The notes beneath the pieces were generated by a model. That model was not told the origin of the DNA and did not search any database. It saw only the letters and a list, made by a program, of their open reading frames with translations. From WANQ01 sp964448055 (GTDB lineage Archaea; Thermoproteota; Thermoprotei_A; Sulfolobales; WANQ01): a stretch of DNA of 44,840 nt. The first letter of the stretch is position 1, and each line of letters begins with the position of its first letter. The position numbers were made by a program, and so were the translations under genes. Where the stretch lies: assembly GCA_964448055.1 (NCBI GenBank), contig CAYUVB010000008.1, positions 1 to 44,840 on the forward strand, written 5' to 3'. Positions 1 to 8,183 of this stretch are shown here, in pieces.

Positions 1-15
1 TACTTACCTCATAGT

Positions 16-1209
16 CTATATTAGCTTATGCTGGTATTTTTTGAGAGCTAGTCCAAATAATATTGGTGTTACTATGGCGGTTCCAAGCATTACTGTTAAT
101 ATTGTAGCATATTCTGCAGGTCCTATTAAACCATATTGTTGTGCGAAAAGTATTATAGCTGTTTCAAGTGCTCCTCTTCCACCCATACCTATACCTATAA
201 GCACTACTTCGTGTCTTGGTATACGTGAAGCTAGTAATGGTAATGTACATCCTACGAATTTTCCTAGTAAGGCTAGTGTTGTGAATAGTATTATGGGTAA
301 TACGCCTGGTTGTGCAAGTGGATTATAGTTTAATCCCACATAAGCAAAGAATATGGTTGTAAATAAGCTTTCCAGCATCACCCTTAGCTCATCTGCTAGT
401 TCAGAGACCCTTATTACACCCAATAATGTTGGATCACGCACGGTTTTCAATCTGCTGACAGCTAATCCTCCCAGATAAGCTCCTATAACTTCATTTAACC
501 CCACAAGCCTAGCTGTTAACGCTAATATAAATGCCAATACCACAGTAGTCATAGTCATTCGCGCTGGATCCGAGAATAGTTTTAAGATTTTATCGCTATG
601 ATGTTCTACTAAGATTCTAGAAACATATAACACAGTTAACATAAACAACATTATCTTAGCTGTTATAATAGCCAACCCCATTAGGTCAAATGTTCCCTCC
701 ACAGGTAAGGTTCTCAACAATGTTATCAAGTATATAGCTAGTACATCATCAACAAAACTTGCACCAATAAGTATGCTTTGTATAGTTGATGATATTCTCC
801 TTCCAGCTTTTTCTATCATTGCAGCAACAGTTTCTGTAGCTGTATTGGAGAGCGCTACAGCTATGAACAAGGCCGTAAATAAGGGGTAACCATAAAGATA
901 GGCAGCCGCAAATATTAGTATGAATGTAAAGAATGCGCCAGAGACACCAGTAACTATTATCTTGAATCTATTCTCACTTAGCACTCTAGGATTAGTATTC
1001 AGTCCTGTATAGAGCATTAGTATTATTAAGCTGAAATCTGCTAAAGCCTTAATGCTAGTATCAGGATAAATTAACCCTAATACAGCTGGGCCAAGGATAA
1101 GTCCTGCTAGTATGTCACCTACGATAACATGGATGCCTATCCTACGCAAAGGCTCTGAAAGCAGTTTAGCAAGTAATATGATTACCACGATACTTACTAT
1201 GAACTCCAA
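16..1209 (-). CDS. Cation:proton antiporter, CPA2/KefB-type membrane protein
   Basis: A 397-residue, almost wholly hydrophobic protein with about a dozen membrane segments. It has the GDILAGLILGP-type first repeat and the central ASFVDDVLA segment, whose aspartates match the ion-binding pair of CPA family Na+(K+)/H+ exchangers. Family knowledge: such proteins exchange Na+ or K+ for H+ across the cytoplasmic membrane for pH and salt balance. No C-terminal TrkA-N or USP domain follows, so it is the bare transport core. The start is TTG, preceded by GGTGAT nine bases upstream. The ion specificity cannot be read from the sequence. The stop lies close to the window edge and the gene is complete. 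Confidence 0.88.
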   Translation of the reverse strand: MEFIVSIVVIILLAKLLSEPLRRIGIHVIVGDILAGLILGPAVLGLIYPDTSIKALADFSLIILMLYTGLNTNPRVLSENRFKIIVTGVSGAFFTFILIFAAAYLYGYPLFTALFIAVALSNTATETVAAMIEKAGRRISSTIQSILIGASFVDDVLAIYLITLLRTLPVEGTFDLMGLAIITAKIMLFMLTVLYVSRILVEHHSDKILKLFSDPARMTMTTVVLAFILALTARLVGLNEVIGAYLGGLAVSRLKTVRDPTLLGVIRVSELADELRVMLESLFTTIFFAYVGLNYNPLAQPGVLPIILFTTLALLGKFVGCTLPLLASRIPRHEVVLIGIGMGGRGALETAIILFAQQYGLIGPAEYATILTVMLGTAIVTPILFGLALKKYQHKLI

Positions 1210-1256
1210 GACCTAGGTATCACCAAGTCTCCAAGCATATTTCAACGGCAACTAGG

Positions 1257-1264
1257 AAATATAA
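1257..1264 (+). promoter_or_regulatory. TATA box for candidate ncRNA
   Basis: AAATATAA preceded by two G residues, centred about 26 bases before the first G of the GC-rich element at 1288. This is the usual archaeal TATA-to-start distance, and it favours + strand transcription of that element. It has not been tested. Confidence 0.4.
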
Positions 1265-1286
1265 GGTTAAGGTTAGGGAAATGTAT

Positions 1287-1352
1287 AGGGCTCAGCCTAT
1301 ACACCCCCGTAGGGGGTTGGGATGAGGCTGAGCCGTTGGCGACGGCCACATA
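1287..1352 (+). ncRNA. Candidate structured RNA, H/ACA-like
   Basis: A GC-rich patch in an AT-rich intergenic region. GGCTCAGCC (1289-1297) pairs perfectly with GGCTGAGCC (1326-1334). Inside, ACCCCC (1303-1308) pairs with GGGGGT (1312-1317), leaving an asymmetric internal loop whose 3' side ends in ATGA. Thirteen bases after the outer stem comes ACA (1348-1350). Outer stem, internal loop, apical stem and a downstream ACA are the layout of an archaeal H/ACA guide. No convincing 5' half of the pocket or lower stem is seen if the RNA begins at the predicted start, and the loop is not a perfect kink-turn. A competing small hairpin, GCCGT/ACGGC (1332-1346), is possible. The region is flanked by two - strand genes. 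Confidence 0.45.
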
Positions 1353-1376
1353 ACTATTACTCTCTTCACAGTATAC

Positions 1377-2441
1377 TTAGATATCCCAATATTCCCTAAG
1401 TACACGTCTCAGCGTCCTCATGTATTCATGGAATCTGCTCCTTGTAGTAGATCGTAAAGTTCTTGTTGGCTCATCGATTACTGGATTATCTATTCCAATC
1501 ATGGTTGCTACAAATGCTGGTAGTCCTCTACTAAGTCCTCTACTATAACCTCCTTCTAAACTAGCTATGGTAAGTGGTGGTTTTAGCTCGCGTATGATTC
1601 TATTTGGTATCTCGTAAAATGCATTAGAAGTTATCCTCATATCAGCTAAACCGTCATCTACGTATGCATCGAAACCTGCTGAAAACAGTATTACTTGGGG
1701 CTTAAATTGCTCCAAGATAGCTATGGCTAGTTCAAGTGCATCTAGATATAGATCATCACCACTATTTATAGGTAATACTATGTTTACTTTTGTTCCTTCG
1801 CCCTCGCCTTCACCAATATCTTCGGGAAAACCTGTTCCGGGATAAAGCGTAAGAGGATCTTGATGAAAATCTATATGTAGTACACGTGGTTCGGTCCAGA
1901 AGATTTCTTGTGTACCATTGCCATGATGCACATCTATATCAATTATAGCTATCCTTCTATACCATTTATCTAATAAGTACTTAGCTAATATTGCTATGTT
2001 ATTAAATATACAAAATCCTTGAGTGGGCGCACCAAGAGCTTTCCCAGCTTTACCAGCATGATGGCCCGGCGGTCTTACCAGGGCAACACCTGCGCTAACC
2101 CCCTTATCTAGATACTCATTATGTATTCTTATTAAAGCACCTATAGCGTAAAGTGCTACTTCAAGTGTTTTCTCTGAAACATATGTATCTGGATCTATTT
2201 CAGCAGGAGCCTTCCTAGAAAGCCTTAAAACATAGTCTACATATCCTTTCACATGAACCTTATAAACTAGATCTAGATCTCCTTTAGAAGGTTTAACGAT
2301 ACTTACGTATCTATTATTGAGTATTCCATGCTCTTCTAATCCTTTCAACGCTATTTTTAGTCTATTAGGATTTTCAGGATGCGGAAACCAAGGCTTATGT
2401 TCTAGGAATATATTATCGTAGACTATTAGTGTGGGCCTCAT
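1377..2441 (-). CDS. Histone deacetylase-family (arginase fold) zinc hydrolase
   Basis: The protein has the full motif set of the HDAC/acetylpolyamine amidohydrolase/AcuC superfamily: RPPGHHAG (catalytic His pair), DIDVHHGNGTQE (Zn ligands Asp and His), SAGFDAY (third Zn ligand) and EGGYSRG near the C terminus. Family knowledge: zinc-dependent removal of acyl groups from lysine, polyamine or related amines. In archaea the substrate is generally unknown. The frame is open up to a TTG at 2498, but homology begins at the ATG at 2441 (MRPTLIVYD), which has AGGT about ten bases upstream, so that start is preferred; the longer form would add 19 residues. It diverges from the glycerate kinase gene, which starts at 2527. 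Confidence 0.87.
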   Translation of the reverse strand: MRPTLIVYDNIFLEHKPWFPHPENPNRLKIALKGLEEHGILNNRYVSIVKPSKGDLDLVYKVHVKGYVDYVLRLSRKAPAEIDPDTYVSEKTLEVALYAIGALIRIHNEYLDKGVSAGVALVRPPGHHAGKAGKALGAPTQGFCIFNNIAILAKYLLDKWYRRIAIIDIDVHHGNGTQEIFWTEPRVLHIDFHQDPLTLYPGTGFPEDIGEGEGEGTKVNIVLPINSGDDLYLDALELAIAILEQFKPQVILFSAGFDAYVDDGLADMRITSNAFYEIPNRIIRELKPPLTIASLEGGYSRGLSRGLPAFVATMIGIDNPVIDEPTRTLRSTTRSRFHEYMRTLRRVLREYWDI

Positions 2442-2526
2442 ACATATACTAACCTGGAAAGGTAAGAACCACTCGTAATCCTTAAGTCTTACCTCCAAAA
2501 GAATTTTCTACCAGGTGTAAAATGTC

Positions 2527-3912
2527 TTGACGTTTATAAAGAATAAGGATGAACTGCTAGATCCCTCAAAGTCTTGTTCTAAGTGTTTAAGAGCACGTAA
2601 GACAGCAGTAGAACTGCTTGAGGAAGCATTGAAAGCAGCCGATCCTTATGAAGCGGTTAGAAAGAATATAGCTATAGATGGTGAAGAGATCGTAATAGCT
2701 GGCAAAAGATTCAAACCTAGTAATATATGGGTTTTAGGTTTAGGTAAAGCATCAATAAAAATGGCTTTAGCTGTGGAAGATGTTCTAGGCGAATGTATTA
2801 GTGGAGGAGTTATTGCAGCACCTAAGGCGTTAAGGGATCGCGTGGAAAGAGTACCTAAATTAATGGAAATTGTATGGTCTAATCATCCAATACCTGACGA
2901 GGATAGCGTAAGAGCTGGAAGAAAATTACTTGAATATGCTGAACAAGCACGGGAAAATGATATTGTACTGGTATTAGTATCAGGTGGTGGATCAGCATTG
3001 GTCGAGTATCCAGCCAATGATATAACTTTGGAGGACATCGTAAAGGTTACCAGACTACTTCTAAGAAGTGGTGCAATAATACAGGAGATAAATGCTGTAC
3101 GAAAACATTTATCAATGTTCAAAGGTGGATGGCTAGCAAAAAGAGCTTACCCAGCTACACTAGTATCACTAATCATATCAGATGTTGTAGGAGACAACCT
3201 AGAGGCAATAGCAAGTGGTCCTACAGCACCAGATCCAACCACCTTCAAGGATGCATATGAAATACTAAGGAGGTACGGGTTATGGGAAAAGATACCAAGT
3301 AAACCTAGAGAGTACATAGAGAAGGGGCTTAGAGGAGAAGTACCAGAAACACCCAAACCAGGAGATGAAGTCTTTCAAAAGGTACATAACAACATTGTTG
3401 CAAGCAATATAGTATCACTTAAAGCCATGGAAGCTAAAGCACGGGAACTAGGCTACAATACGTTAATACTAACATCCCTACTACAAGGTGAGGCGAGGGT
3501 AGTGGGAAGAGTCTTAGCAAGTATAGCGTTAGAAACATTAACGAATGGATATCCTATAAAGCCTCCAGCAGTTATACTTAGTGGTGGCGAAACAACTGTA
3601 ACAGTTAAAGGTAAAGGTAAGGGTGGTAGAAACCAGGAACTAGCACTATCAGCAGCTATAGATATTCGAGGCACGCATGGAATAGTAATAGCAAGTATGG
3701 GTACCGATGGAATAGACGGAGTTACAGATGTAGCTGGTGGAATAGTTGATGCACATAGCATTGAAAGAGCATTAAGCCTAGGATTAGATCCTTACCAAGT
3801 ACTAGATAACAATGACAGCTACTCGTTCTTCAATGAACTAAAGGACGCTATATACACAGGGGCTACAGGTACAAATGTAAACGATGTACAAGTAATAGTA
3901 GTTGAGAAATAA
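2527..3912 (+). CDS. Glycerate 2-kinase (MOFRL family)
   Basis: A 461-residue protein of the GckA/TtuD type. The N-terminal DUF4147 domain contains GLGKASIKMA and VSGGGSALVEYP. The C-terminal MOFRL domain contains LSGGETTVTV, GKGGRNQELALSAA and SMGTDGIDGVTD. Family knowledge: ATP-dependent phosphorylation of D-glycerate to 2-phosphoglycerate, the step that returns glycerate from the non-phosphorylative Entner-Doudoroff branch to lower glycolysis in archaea. The start is TTG, with GGTG ten bases upstream. A DapA/KDG-aldolase-family gene lies 0.5 kb away on the other strand, which would fit the same branch but is not proof. Soluble and cytoplasmic. Confidence 0.9.
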   Translation: MTFIKNKDELLDPSKSCSKCLRARKTAVELLEEALKAADPYEAVRKNIAIDGEEIVIAGKRFKPSNIWVLGLGKASIKMALAVEDVLGECISGGVIAAPKALRDRVERVPKLMEIVWSNHPIPDEDSVRAGRKLLEYAEQARENDIVLVLVSGGGSALVEYPANDITLEDIVKVTRLLLRSGAIIQEINAVRKHLSMFKGGWLAKRAYPATLVSLIISDVVGDNLEAIASGPTAPDPTTFKDAYEILRRYGLWEKIPSKPREYIEKGLRGEVPETPKPGDEVFQKVHNNIVASNIVSLKAMEAKARELGYNTLILTSLLQGEARVVGRVLASIALETLTNGYPIKPPAVILSGGETTVTVKGKGKGGRNQELALSAAIDIRGTHGIVIASMGTDGIDGVTDVAGGIVDAHSIERALSLGLDPYQVLDNNDSYSFFNELKDAIYTGATGTNVNDVQVIVVEK

Positions 3913-4023
3913 TCTCTGTATTAATTGTATTAATTCTAACCAATACAGATTAAGCATAGTGGTCTTTGTAGTCTTTTTATAGGAAAACATAGGCTTAAAA
4001 TCAACCATTAAGAGGATAGCATT

Positions 4024-4278
4024 ATGCAATCAGCTAATATACCACCGGAGGCTGAAACCATTAAATCACTTGTCAAGATATCAGGTATACTAGAACTAAT
4101 GCTAGCATTAGTTATAGGCATTCTAAACCTTATATGGGGTATTATAGGTCTCTTAGTAGTAATAGGCGTCATAGGCATAATATTCGGTATAATAGACATA
4201 TGGCTTTATATAAAATGCACTGAAATACAAAAACTAATAGATCAAGGAGAAATAAGGAGAGCTAAAATGAAACATTAG
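4024..4278 (+). CDS. Small two-helix membrane protein, unknown function
   Basis: An 84-residue protein. A short polar N terminus is followed by two hydrophobic segments separated by a brief WG turn (about residues 19-40 and 42-62) and a basic, helical C-terminal tail. No known domain is recognised. The ATG is preceded by GAGG at the usual spacing, and a CTTTTTATAG TATA-like element lies about 45 bases upstream, so expression is plausible. The sequence immediately downstream (4284-4412) encodes a similar membrane segment and tail but is interrupted by a stop. Confidence 0.7.
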   Translation: MQSANIPPEAETIKSLVKISGILELMLALVIGILNLIWGIIGLLVVIGVIGIIFGIIDIWLYIKCTEIQKLIDQGEIRRAKMKH

Positions 4279-4283
4279 TACCA

Positions 4284-4412
4284 ATGATATTAGGATTCAT
4301 TTTCTCATGAATCGTGGTAAGAATATTGTTATTGATAGCTTATATAAAATACGATGAAGCAATAAGAGCTATGGAAACTAAGAGTATTCCTCCCCCACCA
4401 CCTAAGTTTTAA
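4284..4412 (+). pseudogene. Broken small membrane protein, relative of the preceding gene
   Basis: In the frame starting at ATG 4284, the coding reads MILGFIFS, then TGA (4308-4310), then IVVRILLLIAYIKYDEAIRA and a proline-rich end (PPPPP) before TAA. The LYIK/AYIKYDEA pattern resembles the end of the adjacent 84-residue protein. An in-frame TGA and a missing N-terminal half suggest a decayed duplicate. TGA recoding is not expected in this group. The region could also be non-coding. Confidence 0.4.
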
Positions 4413-4426
4413 GCTATATAAAAAAA

Positions 4427-5329
4427 TTACATTAGGTTTTCTATTCCTACACGTCTAAGTATTTCTTCGATTTTCTGAACATTCTCTTCGCTTTCAGGTC
4501 TTAGCGGTGGCCTTACTATAGGCTTAATAGGCGTATCTAGAAGTTTTAATGCTGTTTTAATCATTGATGGAATACTTGTAGCCACGTCATATAATTCTGA
4601 AAGCATACTCAATTTTATGTATAAGTCAAATGCTTTTTCATATTCTCTATCATTCCAAGCTTTAACTACACCAGTGCATATTCTTGGCGCTATATGTGCA
4701 AGTGCTAATACTCCGCCATCACCGCCAAGTATTAATGTTGGTAGTAAGTAGTCGCTTGAACCCGTTAGTACCGAAAAGTTCTTACGTTCTTGTTTAACTG
4801 CTAATATCAGCCTACGCATATAGGATAGACTATCATATGTTACCTTAATACCAACTATATTCGAATACTCCTTTGCTAATTTCATAATTAATTCTACTGG
4901 GATATTATTTCCTGTTAAACTAGGGATATTATACATTAGTATTGGAAGATCTGTTTTCTCAGCAATAATTGAATAATGCCTCCATAATCCATCAGAATCA
5001 TATTTGAAGTAATATGGTGGAGTAACAACTATACCGTCAACACCTAGATCAGCGTATTCCTTAGCTAGTCTTAACACCATTAACGTAGTGTTCTCTGATG
5101 CTCCTGGAATAATCTTGGTTTTTCCACCAACCTCTTCTACAACGATCTTAGTAATAGCAATCTTTTCCTCAAATGATAAGTGTATGAACTCTCCAGTAGT
5201 TGATACAGGGAATAACCCATTAACTCCTCTACTTACCAGATACTGTATGAGCCACTTTAATGCATTATAGTCGATGGTATAGTCTTCTTTAAAAGGAGTG
5301 ATCAATGGAACTATTACTCCTTTAAACAT
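4427..5329 (-). CDS. DapA/NanA-family aldolase (possible KDG aldolase)
   Basis: A 300-residue TIM-barrel class I lyase of the dihydrodipicolinate synthase/N-acetylneuraminate lyase family. Visible motifs are the substrate loop with STTGEF, the VTPPYYF strand, the YNIPSLTGN tyrosine region and GIKVTYDS with the Schiff-base lysine. Family knowledge: aldol cleavage or condensation using pyruvate. In Thermoprotei, members often act as 2-keto-3-deoxygluconate aldolase, but others are DapA or of unknown use, and residues that would settle this cannot be judged by eye. The nearby glycerate kinase makes a role in the Entner-Doudoroff branch plausible. A GGGGTAAC ribosome-binding site precedes the ATG and overlaps the stop of a 27-codon ORF. 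Confidence 0.85.
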   Translation of the reverse strand: MFKGVIVPLITPFKEDYTIDYNALKWLIQYLVSRGVNGLFPVSTTGEFIHLSFEEKIAITKIVVEEVGGKTKIIPGASENTTLMVLRLAKEYADLGVDGIVVTPPYYFKYDSDGLWRHYSIIAEKTDLPILMYNIPSLTGNNIPVELIMKLAKEYSNIVGIKVTYDSLSYMRRLILAVKQERKNFSVLTGSSDYLLPTLILGGDGGVLALAHIAPRICTGVVKAWNDREYEKAFDLYIKLSMLSELYDVATSIPSMIKTALKLLDTPIKPIVRPPLRPESEENVQKIEEILRRVGIENLM

Positions 5330-5333
5330 ATTG

Positions 5334-5417
5334 TTACCCCTCTATAACAACTATGGTTCTACCTGGTGAAACGTATCCCTTATCAGTTTTCAGCGGTAAA
5401 CCTATAAATTCAAACAT
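5334..5417 (-). CDS. 27-residue upstream ORF, coupled to the DapA-family gene
   Basis: ATG (5417-5415) to TAA (5336-5334) encodes 27 residues ending in GRTIVVIEG. AGGT lies six bases before the ATG. The stop falls inside the GGGGTAAC ribosome-binding site of the next gene, only four bases from its start, so translation of the two would be coupled. It is too short for homology. It may be a leader peptide, a real mini-protein or chance. Confidence 0.35.
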   Translation of the reverse strand: MFEFIGLPLKTDKGYVSPGRTIVVIEG

Positions 5418-5561
5418 ATCTTACCTATGAGCTTATCTAAGCTAGTTAAACCTTCATAAATGATTATTCCAGCAAATGACAATAATCTGTATACTAAAAA
5501 GAACTATGATTTATACTTGGACATCTATGTCAACGACATTAACGTGTTAATTCAGTAATGA

Positions 5562-5575
5562 GACCATACATGGTC
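5562..5575. promoter_or_regulatory. GACCAT-AC-ATGGTC inverted repeat
   Basis: Perfect 6-base arms with a 2-base spacer, about 80 bases upstream of the + strand gene at 5655. The intergenic stretch 5418-5642 otherwise holds a second inverted repeat at 5600-5625 and no further gene that I can see. It is a possible repressor or activator site. Confidence 0.25.
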
Positions 5576-5599
5576 CATAAGGTTAAGTAAGCATGTAGT

Positions 5600-5625
5600 G
5601 AAATATATGGGTTTCAACATATTTC
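5600..5625 (+). promoter_or_regulatory. TATA-like element framed by inverted repeat
   Basis: GAAATAT (5600-5606) and its exact complement ATATTTC (5619-5625) flank a 12-base spacer. The left arm contains the AAATATAT box that would position a start near 5630, just before the gene at 5655. This would suit an operator over a promoter. Confidence 0.3.
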
Positions 5626-5654
5626 TACCTTAGAGTAACACTTTGGGTCCCATA

Positions 5655-6101
5655 ATGTTGTTTATTAAACGTAAACCAGTGATCAAGGTTTTAATGAAAG
5701 AAGTCCATCGATTATTCATAGCTTCAGCTAAGATAAGATCAGCGAGAAATATGATTGAAAGAATTAAGGGTAGAAAACTTGATTCTGTACTTATAGTTAC
5801 AGCCCTTGCTGGTATACCCGTCTCTTTAAAAGATCTAGCTAGTATGAATATTAATGCTGCTATGAAGGATATAGAGAAAACAAAAGCTATGCTTGAGAAA
5901 GTAAGAAAGAGAATCGAGAAAGATTACCCCCACTTATACATATCGAGGGTTAGGTTATTATTAGAAGACATCATTACAGTACTTGAAAAAGCAGCAAATA
6001 GTAAGGACAACATTGATTTAATGCTTGAATTAATTGATGAAGCATCATTTATACTTAGGGATCTAATAAGCGAGTTAGCTAATAGCAGAATACTCGTATG
6101 A
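5655..6101 (+). CDS. Hypothetical helical protein
   Basis: About 148 residues, rich in Lys, Arg, Glu and Leu. It appears to be all alpha-helical, with coiled-coil-like stretches around residues 20-50 and 75-105. The leucine-rich C terminus reads DEASFILRDLISELANS. There is no signal peptide or membrane segment and I do not recognise the family. The frame is open from a TTG at 5643, but the ATG at 5655 gives a more natural start and lies about 25 bases past the start predicted from the TATA-like box. It is a single-gene unit between - strand genes. Helical adaptor or DNA-associated roles are possible but nothing specific supports one. Confidence 0.7.
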   Translation: MLFIKRKPVIKVLMKEVHRLFIASAKIRSARNMIERIKGRKLDSVLIVTALAGIPVSLKDLASMNINAAMKDIEKTKAMLEKVRKRIEKDYPHLYISRVRLLLEDIITVLEKAANSKDNIDLMLELIDEASFILRDLISELANSRILV

Positions 6102-6117
6102 TTTTATCGAATTAATT

Positions 6118-6579
6118 CTAAGCTCTTACTCCTAAGTACCTTAATGCTTGTCTTAGAGGTATACCAGGAGGTACAGCCACTACTTGTACACCATACTGTT
6201 GTAATAGTTGTTGTACACGGGGTCCCATACGTGATACAATTAACGTACTAGCACCCATGCTAATGATTCTTTGTACCATTGCTTGACCAGCACCTTGCGG
6301 CACATTTAGTGATGGATTAGGTATAATGCTTAACGACAATATAACCCCTTCTTGATTTACATCAATAACAGCTATATATGGTGCTCTACCAAATACAGCA
6401 CTTATCGTGGATTCAAGTCCTTTATCTTCATCAACAACTGCTGCGATTCTTCTAATGCCTGGAGGTGGTGGATTAATTTGTTGCATCGTGGGAACCTGGG
6501 GTTGAGGTCCACCCCACATACCTTGTCCATGACGCCATCTACGACCTCTACCGTAGCCTGATCCTCCATACCAGCCCAT
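6118..6579 (-). CDS. NifX/NafY-like (DIFMCo) iron-sulfur-associated protein
   Basis: A 153-residue protein. The first 40 residues are a low-complexity Gly/Arg/Trp/Pro stretch (GGSGYGRGRRWRHG). A domain of about 105 residues follows with the dinitrogenase iron-molybdenum cofactor fold pattern: IAAVVDE, FGRAPYIAVIDV, GAGQAMVQRIISMGASTLIV and YGVQVVAVPPG. Family knowledge: NifX/NafY/MTH1175-like proteins bind metal clusters or cofactors. Non-diazotrophic archaea carry many copies whose role is unknown. No nitrogenase gene is in the window. The Gly-rich head with its histidine and tryptophans may bind metal, which is inference. Confidence 0.82.
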   Translation of the reverse strand: MGWYGGSGYGRGRRWRHGQGMWGGPQPQVPTMQQINPPPPGIRRIAAVVDEDKGLESTISAVFGRAPYIAVIDVNQEGVILSLSIIPNPSLNVPQGAGQAMVQRIISMGASTLIVSRMGPRVQQLLQQYGVQVVAVPPGIPLRQALRYLGVRA

Positions 6580-6621
6580 ATTATCACGTGTTGATATTTC
6601 TGTGCATATGCTTAAAATATG

Positions 6622-7488
6622 TTACTTTTCTGTACGATAGGGCTCTATATGTATTGCTACATCCATATTGTATTTGTTTTTAAGCTCCCTTTCTATTATA
6701 TCAGTAATTTTATGTGCTTCCTCTATAGTTATGTCGGGTGGAAGCCTTATCGTTATATCTCCTTGATAAAATCCTTCCCTCACTAATCTAAGCCTTATTC
6801 TCTCGACTTTTACTCCATGCTTTTCTATAGTCTTTCTCGTTTCCTCTACTAGTTTCATGGGAGGTGCTACGTCACTCAATAATTTTACTAGATCCCTTAA
6901 AGTGTCCTGGAGCTCGTAGAATAGGTATGATACTATTATTATAGCGCCTATGTAGTCCACAATATAGGTATAAAGATAACCTAATAATGATGCAACAATG
7001 ACAGTAATGCTCTCAAGTAATTCGCTAATAGTAAATGCACTATAGGGGCCAAAATATTCGCTTATTCTCCTAGAAACGTATATAGCTATAGAATAGAATA
7101 TTAGGCCTATCAGTGCTAGTAAGGGTGCGTGTACTTCCACACTATAAGCTTTAGTATATAGGAGGTCTGCTACTACCAGTCCTGCTACAAAGGAATAAGC
7201 GATGATAGTAACCAATGTTCCTGCAAACCCTAAGCGATGATGTCCAAAGTGATGGTCTAAGTCCGCTGGTAAGTGCGTTTTCGAGTAGTAGTAAATAGTT
7301 GCTATAAGTGCTACGAGGTTGGCTAAACTAGTTAATGCGTCAACAAATAAAGCTTTAGAACCATAGAAATATCCTCCAATAAATTTAGCTATTGCTCCAA
7401 GAATACTAGAAATTACTACAGTCCATACACACCAGTCAGTTAACCACGTGTCTCTTTGCTCTATTCTGCTGTTATCTCTAATCTTCAT
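6622..7488 (-). CDS. Cation diffusion facilitator (CDF) metal exporter
   Basis: A 288-residue CDF/ZitB/FieF-type transporter. Several membrane helices occupy the first 205 residues, followed by a cytoplasmic ferredoxin-like domain of about 80 residues (KHGVKVERIRLRLVREG onward). The metal motif HHFGHHRLG sits after the second helix, and an Asp in the first helices (GSKALFVDALTS) and one in helix five (YIVDYIG) complete the expected site. Family knowledge: H+-coupled export of Zn2+, Fe2+, Mn2+ or Co2+. The actual ion is not determinable here. The NifX-like gene lies 42 bases downstream on the same strand. Confidence 0.9.
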   Translation of the reverse strand: MKIRDNSRIEQRDTWLTDWCVWTVVISSILGAIAKFIGGYFYGSKALFVDALTSLANLVALIATIYYYSKTHLPADLDHHFGHHRLGFAGTLVTIIAYSFVAGLVVADLLYTKAYSVEVHAPLLALIGLIFYSIAIYVSRRISEYFGPYSAFTISELLESITVIVASLLGYLYTYIVDYIGAIIIVSYLFYELQDTLRDLVKLLSDVAPPMKLVEETRKTIEKHGVKVERIRLRLVREGFYQGDITIRLPPDITIEEAHKITDIIERELKNKYNMDVAIHIEPYRTEK

Positions 7489-7574
7489 GGATTACACTAT
7501 AAGCAGAATGTGTCTAGAAATATTTTAAGTATGACCTTCTACAAGTTAAACATCGTCAAATAGAGAAAAGAAAG

Positions 7575-8183
7575 CTAAGACTGTATTTTTACACTAAGCT
7601 TCTTAGCTATTACGTTATGTACTATTTCAGCTCTCTCTTCTGCTTCTATTTCAGCATCTATGGTGAGCATCTTTAATGCTAATTTATGTGAGTATTTATT
7701 GATGTAGAGGTTTGTTCGTCTATCTATATACTCTATATATTCGGGATCAGCTTCCTCTTCTACATTAAACCGTCTCCTAAGATGAAGCCTCTTGACAACC
7801 GTATCGTATTTCCGGGGTTTGATATATACTAATAGATCTATCTTTGGTAAAAGCAGAACTGTTTCGAGCATTATACGTGTAAGTTTTGTTATTTCGTCCC
7901 AACTGTATTCTGCTCTTCTTAACCAGTACTCTGTGTAAGGTATCACTATTAATGGATGACTATCGAATACTACACGTGTTTTATAGCGTCTTAATGCTTT
8001 TAAGTATTCTTTTGTAAATGATAGAAAGAATAGTAATTGTCTTTCAAGAGGATTTAAACCATAAGCTTCTTCTATAACCTCTAATGGCTGATACACATAC
8101 CCCATCTTGGATAATATTTCGGCTGTACGCGTTTTCCCTACACCATGTACTCCTATGAATGCTATGGTTGCTTTACCATCCAA
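7575..8183 (-). CDS. P-loop nucleoside/nucleotide-kinase-like ATPase
   Basis: A 202-residue protein with Walker A GVHGVGKT at the N terminus. A Walker B/substrate Asp segment RVVFDSHP follows, and the middle of the protein carries an Arg-rich lid-like segment (KRLHLRRRF). The pattern fits the thymidylate/deoxynucleoside-kinase-like group of P-loop kinases (AAA_28/AAA_33-like). The substrate is unknown. Start ATG. It stands alone, with about 290 mostly non-coding bases separating it from the PCNA gene upstream. Confidence 0.7.
   Translation of the reverse strand: MDGKATIAFIGVHGVGKTRTAEILSKMGYVYQPLEVIEEAYGLNPLERQLLFFLSFTKEYLKALRRYKTRVVFDSHPLIVIPYTEYWLRRAEYSWDEITKLTRIMLETVLLLPKIDLLVYIKPRKYDTVVKRLHLRRRFNVEEEADPEYIEYIDRRTNLYINKYSHKLALKMLTIDAEIEAEERAEIVHNVIAKKLSVKIQS

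Noticed and set aside
2490..2498. GGAGGT next to the TTG at 2498 taken as a ribosome-binding site
   Set aside because: It lies at and after the TTG rather than before it, and the next ATG is 50 bases on, too far to be served.
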